The translations under genes and the position numbers were made by a program. Shown here one piece after another: positions 35,101 through 47,900 of a DNA stretch of 64,000 nucleotides. Origin of the DNA: Prunella strophiata (taxonomy: Eukaryota > Chordata > Aves > Passeriformes > Prunellidae). Position 1 is the first letter of the stretch. Each line of letters starts with the position of its first letter. The DNA lies in contig JAZBQD010000014.1 of NCBI GenBank assembly GCA_036583965.1, positions 50,225,626 to 50,289,625 on the forward strand, in the 5' to 3' direction. Under the pieces are notes generated by a model. The model saw nothing but the letters and a program-made list of their open reading frames with translations. It ran no database searches and was not told the DNA's origin.

Positions 35101-38100
35101 GTCTTGCGAGAACTTAATGAGAAAACTTTTTTAAGAAATCAAGATCACCACTGACAACAGGTGTTTCTTATTCCACTTCTGTACAGATAACAAGAATGTC
35201 TGAAGTTAAACAAGAGAGAATTAAAAAGAAAAAAAATCTGAAATGGTTTTCTGTCTCTTACCTAAGGGTATTGACTAAGATCTGAAAGGGAGTTAGGAGC
35301 AAACTTTCTTTTATGGTAGGTTCACCCATAATTGCCTATTGCAAGGCATGTTACACTCTGCTTGGAAGCATTTGACATTGGCCAATGTAAATGACTGAGG
35401 ACTGAAGAGAAGGGATTGGTACTTCTATTGATACTTATCCCTGAGTATGAAAGATTAGAAAATGTTATTTAATACATTGAATACTGTTTTCAACTAAGCC
35501 CAGTAATTACATGTGCACAAGAAAGAAAATAGTGCCTATTTTTAGGAGAAGGGGGAAAATGGAGATGGAACACTATTGAAATTATTCAGGTAAAACAAAA
35601 AATTGGTAACAAGACAAATAATAATTTAGTAAGAATAATCATATACAGCTAGGTACAAAATTCCTTGGAACTATCTTAATTGTCCCCAAGTCTAGAATTT
35701 ATAACAAATACAAGTGCACATATAATTAATATTAAGTTCAATAAGTTATTTTACTCCTGGAATTTGCTACAACTGTGGGGAAAAAGATCCTAACCTAAAC
35801 CTACACATTTTCTGAATTTTGGGTGGATCATCCATGTTATTACTTTATTACTTTTTTCTCTGTACTATGCAGTATAATGCAAACATATTTTATTTACCTT
35901 CACTATCTTGATGAGAGTCTTCAGCTGGTAGATGTGAAGCTGAACATCTAATCTGTCAGCCAACCACATGCATATGACTTTCATGGAGTTGCTATACCAT
36001 TGCTGAAAAGAAGGATAAAAAAACCAACAACAAACACCACCAAATAACCCTGCAGTATTCATTTAACAGATTTGGTAATGAGAGGTAATGAAACACTTTG
36101 AAATGATCACAGATCAGCACTTGAAGTCAACAATGATATAATTTCCTGTTATGAGAATTGCATGGGTCAGTAGGAAATCAAATAACTTGACCTAAACCAT
36201 TCTTTACATGAATTAGCACCTGCCATTTTATCTTTCAGTTACAACATATTCAAGCAAAATAGCGTTATGCACTTTGTTATCTGTCAGTGAGAATGGATAT
36301 TAAAGATACAATTACAGGAGAGAATTGACAGCTAAAGCAGCCAGGATAGAAACAGGTAGGGTTATCTTGAGAGAGAATTTACAATAACTAGATTTTTCAA
36401 TCCAGATAGGAAAACAGTACCAGAGAATAAAAAACTTGTCTTTTTGTTTTCTTTCTTTTATTTTTTTTTTATCACTTCATCATTAAGTAAAAAATATCAA
36501 AAATTCCTGGAAACTGTTTTTAAATATGATGAAAACACCACTCCACCCTCCCCAAAATAACCATATTATGGTTTTGGTTTACATTAATTAATAATTATAA
36601 TCACACCCTCCCTCATTTCCTTTTTAAGTCCTAGGCATGGGTGCATTTTCACTCAACACTTCACAAATAGATGTCTTAAGAATAAGCCCTCTGCTGTTGG
36701 TGTCTATGCTACTGTAAAAAAATGCTCAGTTCCAAATAGCTACTGTAATAGTTCTTTCATATTAACTGGATTAGAAGAGATTTTGCTAAATATAGTTGTA
36801 TCATTTTTCCCCCTCCTGTAAAATCACAACCAGATGTCATTTAGTCCAACTGTAAAAAAGAAGGGATTTTTTTTTTTTTCATTTTAATAGTGAGAGATTA
36901 AAATAGTTTGTGTCATAGCTCTGTTTCTAGTCTCTTTTCCCACAGGAAAGAGGCTTAAATTCTTTTCTAATATAATTTCCTGTGTCTTTGCAAAATAGAG
37001 AGATATGCAAAGAGAGGAAATCATGCATATTTAAAAATGCAGCATGTTAGGCAAGGTATATTTTGTGAGAGTAATTCAAAGGAAGTATCTAACATGTCTC
37101 ATTATCCACCTCCACATGAGCAACAACAAAAAAAATACTGAAAATATGAATACAAATTATTTGCAACTGGATGTTAACAAAAGAAAGAAATAGAATTCTT
37201 CCATCAAAATGTAAGCTCTCTGTAAAAAGCTTGAAAGACATCCAGTAAATAACTACAAATACCTTTCCTTACAGGGAGCAGTTTCATCACATTAGAACTA
37301 TCAGTTTTAAGAGAAGTTTGAAATTAGATATTCATATAGTAATTCTTCTATTTATTTTTGAACGTGTTAAATTGTATTTTAATTATAAATCACTGAAAAT
37401 AAATTAATTTTACTTTTTAGAATTTCTTCTATTAATGTACTATTTTACAGAAATGAAAAAATGCACCACAAAAAAGGCAGACAGCTACATATTTCATAAA
37501 AGTAGTTTGATTTATTCACTAAAATGTGGGACTGATTAGATATCCATAAAATACTGTTTTAAAATCACTGAATGACATTCTTTTCCTATTTACATTATTT
37601 CATCCCTAACATGCATGCTGGTATTGATTTCCTTCGTAAGTACCTGCAAAATATTTTTAATGTGACAGATTTGTTACTAAGTGGTAAACTATATGACAGG
37701 TGTTGTATGTATACAGATGTCTAGAAAATTAAATACAATTGTGCTTATTAACTGGGGAACTCTATTGATCCAAATAAACATAAAAATTCCCACATCAAAC
37801 ATTCTACCCAAACACAATAAGATAAGCCCAGAAATTGTATTATCACTCAGACCCTACTGTTTTTAATTGTAAACAAAATCCTGTTAAAGAGAACTATTTT
37901 AGTAGGGGAGCTTTTTGAAAACTGATATTCTCCAGTAATGCATCCGTTATGTATTTTGTTTGTATCAAGTAGAACACAGAATGGGCTCAAACTTGCTCAG
38001 ACAAGCAATCTACAGACAGGACTGAAAATTCTGAGACTGATTTTCCCGTGCAACAATACTGAACAGTGACAGATTACTGACAATAGACTGTTCCAGTTTT

Positions 38101-41100
38101 CTGGCAAAAATGTTTTAAAGCCCAACCAGGAAACTTATTTAAGATGGATGCAGTAAAACTTTGACTCTACATACTCGTGATATTCTTACATGCACTGAAA
38201 ACAAAGCTAAAATATTGGAGGAAATTAATTCTCTACTCAACTTTATGAATGAAAGCAATATAACATGTTGTCCTGACTGGCTTCAATGCATTAAACTTTC
38301 AGTACAAATGTTTAATTTGGTGATTGTGAAATGATGCTACAGTACTTGCTCTTCTGTCAACATACCTTGTTCAGAAAAAATATGACTGCTATTTTATTAG
38401 AAAAAAAAAGTATTTTGATTTTTTTCACAGTATTTTTAATAAAAATCACATCCAGTATATTTGTAAAATTCTCCCAGAGGTATTTGTGGGTAGGATTCTT
38501 GTTAATGACTGGTCTTATATCCACTAGTTTTGAGGACTTAGCATAGGCTGAAGCTGCATAAACTTAAATCTGCTGGACTTCATAACAAGAAAATAAAGAT
38601 TTTTCTATAACTTCTTTTTGAGTCTGTTAAAAAGCACAGCACTGGAAATTCCTCTCAGAGAATCCAAGGCCACACATTTTGATAACCATGAGCATGTCAG
38701 AGAAGCAGGGATGGATCTCTTGTGACTGATGGGAATCTATTGCAAACCCCAAACTTCAGTGATTGGATAATTGCCCTGCGATTACTCAGTTAAAACAACA
38801 GCGACAACAACAACAATAATTACTTTTAACCAGTTTTAAGAAAAAGTAACTTTCCTATTAGTAACAACAGCAGTGAAAGGACAATGCGTCTCTTGCAGAT
38901 GTTCATTATATGGTACTACTGCCACATTCTTTGCTGTTGTCTATGCAAGAGTAAAGCAGTAAGTGCTTATTATACATTTTTTTCCAAATCAGCAGATAAC
39001 AGCAGCCAACCACTTTAACAAAAATGTTTGCCTCGCTATTTCTTCCTCTCCTTATTCACAGCCCATCCAGCTCCTGTAAGGGCATGCATTACTCACTTCA
39101 TTTTCCTGAGATACCTCTTTCAAAGTAAAAAATAAGAGAAAAGGAAAGGCTAGGGTTGACTCTGTGAGACCCTTGTATTTATTCACACTTATTGTGCATG
39201 ACTGTACACTGGTAAATCATATTAGCAGCCCGTCTCCCCATCAAGCTGCTACTTGCTTTCCAGCCCTGGGAAGGTTCAACAAATCAACAGGAGCACGGAA
39301 AACAGAACATCAGTCTAATCTAGTGTTTAAGGTGAAGTTTTCAAACCCAATCTAAGAAGATCTTTAGAGCAAGCAACAAGCTGAAGGGCTCAGAAGGTGG
39401 TATTGACAATGAAAGAGTGTTGAAATATTGAGAAGCGCAGCACTTGTGCATTTTTAATAACAAGAGGGTCAACAAGGACACAGCTCCCTCAGTGCCAATA
39501 GTTGCCACACCAGGGCTATAAACGCTCTCAGTTCATCAGATTTCTTAAACAGTTCATCAGCTTTCTTAAACACCCTAAACCCCCTCAGCAGACCTTTAGT
39601 CTTAAATTAACAAACCAAAGCAATGAAAGAGGGTGCAGCTTGAATGGCCAGCATTGATCCCCAACGGGGCTCGGCGCAGCTACAGGCACTGAAAAACTCG
39701 TTCCATTGTCAGGAGGAATTGACAAACCTCCTGGCCTAAATAGTGCAGCTCAGACGGGCTGGAGGCACGCAGCTGTAAAGGGCTCCCCTCGCCCCGCTCC
39801 CAGCGCTCACAATGCGCCAGGCATGAGCTCTTTGTCAGGCCCAGACTCTGCAATTTTCTAACAAGGATTAAAGTTGTTTCTCGGCAGGGCTAGTGAAAAG
39901 CGATTTAGCAACATACCGTGCTTTCTTCAGGCAAGTTAAAGAGAAGTAGTTAAGGAATTTCATTATTCTGCTGACCGGTGGAAATACAAAACAAATATAA
40001 TAAATATTCACCACCTTTCTGGGTGCCTGAGTTATAACGTTCGCAGAATGGTTCAATTAAATATAACACTTATTGGCTGAAAGCAAGCACTTCAAATTTA
40101 TTTTTGAAGATTTATAAAAAGGTGCAGCTGTTTGCCACCTGGAAGGAGGCTCAATACATAGCAATACACAATGGTTTAGTCCTTCTAGGGCTGGTATCCC
40201 TAACGCCTAAGCCACAAGACCCCGTTGAGTTTCTATACCTTGGCTGCTCTTGATAAATGGGCATTGTCATAATGCTTTCTCCACCGAGTATGGCAGGGGA
40301 ACAGCTTTTCTAGGAGCTGCATTTTATGCTCCTATGGAAGCCTTTATGGCACTATTGATCAGGAATTTAGTCACTCAGACAACAACAGGATGTTTCTACT
40401 TCCTTCAGCTTTACTTGCCCTATCAGAAACAGTAACAAAAAGTATACTTCTCACTAAAGACACTGAACACTAAATGCAGAATAAGCTAAAGTGAGAAAAT
40501 AATAATGAACTAATATAAGAGAAAACATGAGCATGTTAAAATTTAAGTGCAAAAATGCCTAGTTTTTATTAAAGGTCAATGCTATTATATTGCTTCAAGT
40601 TTATGACAGCACTACAAGCAGATCATGGAACTTTTAGGACATTTTAAAAAATAAATTAATTATTTCCTAAAAATGCAAACAGCAAAAGCTGAAAAAAGGT
40701 CCTGATTTAAGTGTCATAATTTATTTCCCTTTTTGTAAAATATGAGTAGTCATACTGATTGCCTTTGTTGGATGCTAAAGATAATGAGGGACACAGGTAT
40801 CATTTGTAGTGTTTTTGAAAATACTCAGAGGTTTAGAAGTTATAGCTGTATTTTCAAGTGAGGTATAGATATCATCCACTCAAATAAGGATTTTTACCTC
40901 AGCAATGATGAGTTCATACACTCTTCTGGAAGTCATGGTAACTCTGAAAGCACCCCCCAAGTCAAGGGGGGTCCTCATGATGCCACCACATTTATTCCTT
41001 TTTGCATCTTTTTTTCCCCTAGGAACTTCTATTTAAGACAAACTGAAAGAAATTAAAATTAAACTACGTATGAGTGGAGAATCCATGGAGTTGGCCTTGT

Positions 41101-41906
41101 TGGAACCACAGGATTAGCAGGAAGGACAAACAAATGAAGCTTTTTCCCTATGCAAAAAAAAAAAAAAAAATCAGACATTTAAAAGCCCTTGATCTGGAAA
41201 ATGCCAATGACTAAATCGATATTGTGTCAAATGCAAAAACTCTTATCTCTATTCCCCATTTTGCTACAGTCCCTTCTTACATTTTCATTCAAGGACTTGT
41301 CCAAAATTCCTCCTATTGCTGTGTCACTTATTTCTGCTGTAATGCTCCTGTGTTCCCTCATGAGCTCCTCCTTAGCTCTGAGCCTCTGACACATTCCTCT
41401 TTCACCTCACCAGTGTCTTACTCTCCTAATGCTTGGCACCATTTATCCAGGAACCTTCCTGGAAACATCTCAGGCTTTCATCCAGCTTCTGTGTTTTGCC
41501 TCCTCCTCTGGGCCTGGAACACTAAGTCAGGTTTTGAGCTTTGTCTTAGGAACGCGTAAAAATGTTGGCAGCCTAAATTACAGGTATATGTGTCAGGAAA
41601 GGAGAGGTGAGAAAGGAATCAGACAGAATCAGACACCATTTTCTGCTTCAGCCCTCATACTTCTGATACAAGATTTCGTAAGTTTAGTGATTTGAAATTA
41701 CAAACTCTGTTTGGGTACTTGCCACTCCCCCCCCCCCACTCCCCTCCAATCCCTTTAAATTTTTTCCTACCCTCCCCTGTTTTTTTTCTTTTTAATTCTG
41801 ATTCTAGTAGATTTAAGAACTTGCTTCTTGCACTCTACTTGGTCAAGGAGGAAAGTTTTTCTTTCTTCCAGTGGGATGCTTCCTTTTGCTTTCTTTTGCC
41901 TTTCCT

Positions 41907-41950
<44 letters not shown>

Positions 41951-44900
41951 TGCCTTTACTCCAACCTCCCAGGAAGCTCAGAAAGCATTTTGTTTTTCTT
42001 AAGAACAAATACTTTAGTCTCTAGCTAGTCTCTTTTCTGCCTGTTTGAATGAAGGATTCCCACTGCCACTACCAAAGCAATCAGGGGAAAGGGAAAGGAG
42101 CTCAACAGAAAAAGGAACCCAAACCTTGATGGAAAGACCTTGTTCAGAAAGACTTTTGACAACAAACAAGTGAACAGTTGTTGGATGGGATATTTTGATG
42201 ATAAAAGGAAACAAAATTAATTTTCAGGAATCAATACCGAGAAGAAAGGAAAAAAAAAACATGGCACATTTAAAAGCATATTAAGCATCTTTGAAATTCC
42301 TGATCAAAAAGGATATATAGTTCTGAAAAACCAAAGAACATCTAACATATTAAAAGCTTATCTTTTAGAAGGACAGTAATTTTTTCATACTTTTGGCTTC
42401 TAATTAGAAGATGGCTAGCTGCTATGGAACTGCTGCCAATTTACAAATAAATATACACTTTTAATGGAAATATACAGCATCCATCTTCCCCTGTATTTCA
42501 TATTGGTTGTTAAACAGCAATTTACAATATTTATGCTACTTTATAATAATTGTGACCTTAATTTTTTTTTTCTGGCTTCTTCACATATGGCAGATAAGCT
42601 GGGAAACTGGAAGTTTAAAAATCAGCCACACGTAACTTCCTTCCATATCTGGACATATGTAATGTTACTGTTGTGATTTTTAACAGTAGGTACTAGCATG
42701 ATGCTCGTGACTGTGAGAGACTAACAGTATAAACAGTTTCTCTTTTTCGTATCTGCTCCCCTCTGGATACGCACTGCATCTGTGAACAAAACTTCCATAG
42801 GTTATTCTGGTGCTAAACTCTGTGGAGCAAACACTGTCAGTCTTGCTACACTGTGTTGTGTTGCAATTTGGGTATATCCACAAACATCCTCTAAGGCACA
42901 GAACGGGGAACATCACTTGAGTGACCCTGAAATGAAAGCCAGCTTGGATCCTCGAAATAAACAAATTAACATAATGCAAAATGACCAAGTTGTTACTCAT
43001 TATAACACTTGCCTCTTGCTATCAGGCTCTAGTTTCAAAAGCCCTACAAATGTATTTAGCTGTACAAATGCTAAAAAGTCTTCCTAAGTGAATGCCTAAC
43101 ATTACAGAATCATAGAATGGTTTGAGTTGGAAGGGACATTAAAGATAATTTAGCTTCCAATCCTCCTGCCGTGGGCAGGGATGACACCCACCAGACCAAG
43201 CTGCTCAAGGTCCCATCCAACCTGACCTTCAACACTTTCAGGGATGGGGCATCTCCAGCCTCTCTGGGCAACTTGTTCCAATGCCTCACTACTCTCTGAG
43301 TAACTACTTTCTAACATCTAATTTAAACCTACACTCTTTCATTTTAAAACCCCTGTCCCTTGTTGTGTCACCACATATGCCTATAAAAAGTCCTTATTAT
43401 AAATCTCCTTATTGTACTGGAAGGCTGCTCTAAGGTGTCCCTGGAGCCTTCTCTTCTCCAGGCTGAACAACCCCATGCTCTCCCAGACTGTCTTCACAGA
43501 AGCGCTCCAGCCCTTGTATCATCCTCTGTGGCCCTCAGTAAAGCTAAAGGTCTGGGTTCACTCTTCCTGTAATGCAATCAAGACACCCATCTCTGCTTTA
43601 GCCCACTCATCCAGAACTCCCTGGGGACTTCTCACTCCCTTGGAGTGAGATATCATCAAAGGGACCACAGGAGACCTCCTGTTAGCTGCATTCCTCCCTT
43701 AAAGTAAGAATATTCTTAATCTCAGTACCAAAAGCAAGATAGGCTGAAACTGGGTCAGAATCTGTGCTGTATCTTTTACACTCACTTTAGTACTTTTTGT
43801 CCTAGAATCTTCTACTTAGACTCCCTGCTCCCTGTGGAGTGAGGTCAAGTACATATTTTTATTACAGTATTTAAACCATCCTGAGTTCTTCTGAGTGAAT
43901 ATTTACAGGCAGCTCATTTCTTTCCACCTCATCAATCCTGACTCATCCATTTATTCTTTATGTCATTGCAGTGCTGTGTGACAGAGCTGGATGTAGCTGT
44001 GAAGCTGACAGGGAGATGCACACTGCTGCAGCTACTACTCTCTTACACCACAGCAACTGGGCACTACACTGGGCTGCCCTGATGTGGAGTACAGGTCCAC
44101 CCTCCTACCTCCCTCTTGCTTCTCTCCTCCCCTTTCTCTTCAGATGAAATGTCCTTGGACTGGGCAGGTGCCTGGTTTGCTCCTTTCCATCCCAGACCTC
44201 TGTTGCCCATGAACACTCTTTCAGCTGTGTACATTTTACAGCTGTGTTGGGGTGGTTTTTTTGAGCTGACTTTATTCTGCATTATTTTTACTTTTTTTCC
44301 TTGCTCTTTAAGTGCAGTATAATGCAAAAGAAAGTCAATGCAATGTAAATTAAGAAAATATACCTTGAAACACCTGGAAAATTATTTAAGAAAATCATCT
44401 CTATATAGTTCAACACTTCTGCACATTTAAATCAGCACTAAAGCTTTGGTTTCCCATGATTGAACAGGTGAAGAAGCTCTTTCCACTGACAAATCTGTCA
44501 GAGCACTCTGCAGCATCCTTTTCCATTCTGATTTGTAACATAGCAACCTCTTTCTGTTATGCCTGACTTGTTATAGTAAAACCAGATTATTCTTACAGGT
44601 TTCTGGCACTATTTTCCTTGTAATGTGATCAACAGTGTGGTTGTGTGCCTATTTGTGAACACTTATGAAGAGTTTTGTTTTACTTTCCTTTTTCAACTAA
44701 GCTTGACCCCAATGAAATACAAGTATAAACATCAAACCTGCAAGTAAGGTTTGAGAAGCCACAAGGTTCTCCTGCTGTTTATACGTGTGTGAATTACAGT
44801 ACATCAAGAAATCAATATTCCCTAGATGGTGCTTGTGCCTGGCACTTCATGGTGAACAAACATTAGGTAAGACAATACAAATGGTACAATCCTTATTGAT

Positions 44901-47900
44901 TTCTCTTGACTGTGTAGAATGTGAAAGCTGCAGCCACAGTTAACACTTACTGACAGCCTCAACTAAAGTTTCAGTGCTATTTTATATTTTTATAGTTGTC
45001 CATGTTCAATTGATTCTATTAAGCTGCTAGACACATTTCAAGCCATCTAGGTAAGAAGAAAAAGTGCAGTGCCTGGAATGAGATGCTGCTACTTTATGGC
45101 TAAGCAGGATAAAAAGGTTAAAGGACTAAACTGGGCCTGGATGTTGGAAGGAGCTCTCTTTTATTAGATAGAACTGTTATTGTTTTTAGTGAATGGATAT
45201 TGTGAGTGATGGATAGATCCATATACCTAAGTTAATAAATGAATGAACAGTATACACCAAAAATGCATATGAGGAAACTGTACTGGAAGCTCCTGGTATT
45301 AGAGACCCTCCCCAAACAAACAAGCAAAAACCCCTTGTGGTTCTATTCGATTGAAAAACTTCCCTCAGGGAAAAAAAAATCAGATGGGCTTTAAGATATT
45401 AAGTTTAGGATATTTTTTTTTTCTCCTCATTTTTCCTGTTGTGACTTGTAACACCCATTTAAAATTTCCTTTTAAGATCAATTCATACATTGTTCTTTAT
45501 TTCCTTTCCAAAGAAAAGTGAGCTTCTCACACAAGTCAGGGAACTTACACGGTTGGGCAGGTATATGGAATTCTGAATAATCAGGCTATGAGTTTTAGTG
45601 CCCTAAAAATAATCATCTATTCTCCTTTTATACCCAGAGAGCACTTTTAGCAAGATATCAGAATATCTATTTCATAGTTTCTTACTTCCCAGCTGGAAAA
45701 ATTTAATATGACTGAATTGGTGTGAAAAAGGTGTCAGACATCCATTCCATGAATACTAAATGCAGGCTGGACTATGGAATATTTAATGTCTTGAGAAAAT
45801 AATTTTTATATCTTTTTGGGTTGTGTGGTACACAACAAAATGGAAATTCAGGAATTAAAAATGGCATAAAGAATGAAGAATGTGAAAGTGTATCATATCA
45901 AAACCATATAAAATACGGTCATTGTGTTATGTCATTGTGCTTCTCTAGAGAAAACACTATCAGCTACAGTATAAAACAGCTTACAAAGTGCTGAATATTC
46001 TGGTCCTGAAGCAGCAAACTCTGAAGCACATGCTTTACTTTAAGTATGTTGTGGTCATACTGATTTCAACAGTACTGAGCTTTGCTGCAGTCATAGCAGC
46101 ATAATCAAACCCTCCAAGAGTGGCCACTCTTTTTCTCAGCATAATTCAGAAAAAAAAAAAAAGGAAAAACTTCTACACTGTATGAAAACAGATGGATCTT
46201 ACATTTTTCAGATTTCAAATGAACCTTTTTTTCTTTTATAGAGATTGCTACCTTGAAAAATGAGGCGAGTCTATTTGAAAATATCAGGAATAATTTAGTG
46301 AACTTTAAAAAGACTTTGAACAGTAAGTTTCCAAGATGTTGCTTCCATCTCAGAAGAGTTTCCTGTATTTGAGCATGTCAATATAACTCACTTATTCAGT
46401 GACACTGCCTACAGTTTTCTTTAAAATTCTTTTACCAAAAAAGAAACAACTGTTTCAAAATGACAAGAAATTCTGTTAGATCATGAGACAACCACAGAGT
46501 GGTTTTCATATCACGAGCTTTCTATTTCCCCTATAAAAGAAGAGACGTAATTAAAGATGAGTTAAGACTTTGGTGAAAATCTAAAGAGCATCGGCAAATC
46601 TGAGCACTGCTCAGCTTTTCAATTGCTTTTCTACTTCTCGGTTCTTTTAAATGGTTTTCTATGGCAGGAACATTTTTCTTAATTAGTCACAGCTAATTAC
46701 TGTTCTGGCATAGACAAGTAATCAGAAATGTCAGAGCTGCAAGGCTACATCTCCCTAATCCTTTGATAATAATTTAGCCTCCTGGGAGGGCCTCAAGCTG
46801 CGGTAAGTAGTGGCTGACAATAAGGCAAAATTAGGTGGGCAGCAGACCATTAGGATAGAAAAATAAAAAGCACTACCAAATCCTGCTGAGCACCATCAGG
46901 CAACTAACTACACTGCCAGATGAGGTGCCTGTTTAAGCCTGTGTTGTTAATTAGCTGATTCTACCAGACCTGCCACATATGTCCAGGTGCATCATGCAAA
47001 GATGTGTATTTCTGGGTTTGTGCCAAAGGACAATTTTGCACTGTGATCAAATTTCAAGAATCTGAGAAAGAAGCCCACATATTTCTTGAAGATTACTCTG
47101 AGTTATCAAAGAAATAAGAAGATCAACAAGCTACAATCCATTTTTTGCTGAGTATTTTTTTAAGTAATTAGGCACGGTCCTCTCATGTTTCTCAGAGGTT
47201 AATACAAACACAGCTTTTGATTCAAATGTGGCCTTTAACCAAGTAGACCTTTTGTCAAATCACACACTTGCAAATAATTACATAACAACAAAAGTGAAGA
47301 TTACTTATTAAAATTAGCGTGACAGGAAGTAATTTGAGAATAAGGAAAAAAAATCACAATTGAAATTTTCTAGAAAAACATTGTTGAATACTAAATACTA
47401 CAAAAATAGTGCTTTTGAGGTAGATATAAGCAGCACAAGGAGTTGGTACTACTGAAAACTCAATTTAAATTAAGTGTTCCTCTTAGCTGTGTAACACCAC
47501 CATTTGCACATTTTTCAACTCTTTTTTTTTTTGCAATAAGTCAGAAAATCTATAGAAATTAGGCAACTGAATAAAGCATTTGGCAAACAGAATGAATGGC
47601 AAACAGAAATTAGTCAGATGAGTACTTCATATCTCCATTTAGCCACTGAGCAGAGCACATATCATAATAACCTTTGAAGAATAATTAAGACCTCAAATAA
47701 TCTCAAGTACATCATTGAACTTGAATTGTACATCCCTGCTACTAATGGAAAATGAAAAAAATGGTTGGAATATGGGAACACCACTAGCACTTAATAAACA
47801 TTCCAGACAAAATACAAGCAGTTTTTCAACAGAAAAAGAATATCACATTACATCTGAACATTTGAAATACAAAAGCCAAAACCAGCTATGTAAATCTGGA

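Larger units (their letters stand above)
32175..35897 (-). other. CADPS2 last intron (3.7 kb)
   Basis: AT-rich intron with GT and AG ends on the sense strand. It contains the T-rich block near 33.8-33.9 kb and a CR1 fragment at 34.5-34.8 kb. No nested gene was recognised. Confidence 0.85.

Noticed and set aside
41692..42028. Phe-rich open frames through the 42-nt poly-T run
   Set aside because: Homopolymer artefact inside an intron.
43412..43648. 78-codon open frame near 43.5 kb
   Set aside because: It runs through the CR1 fragment and its edge in an orientation opposite to CR1 coding sense.
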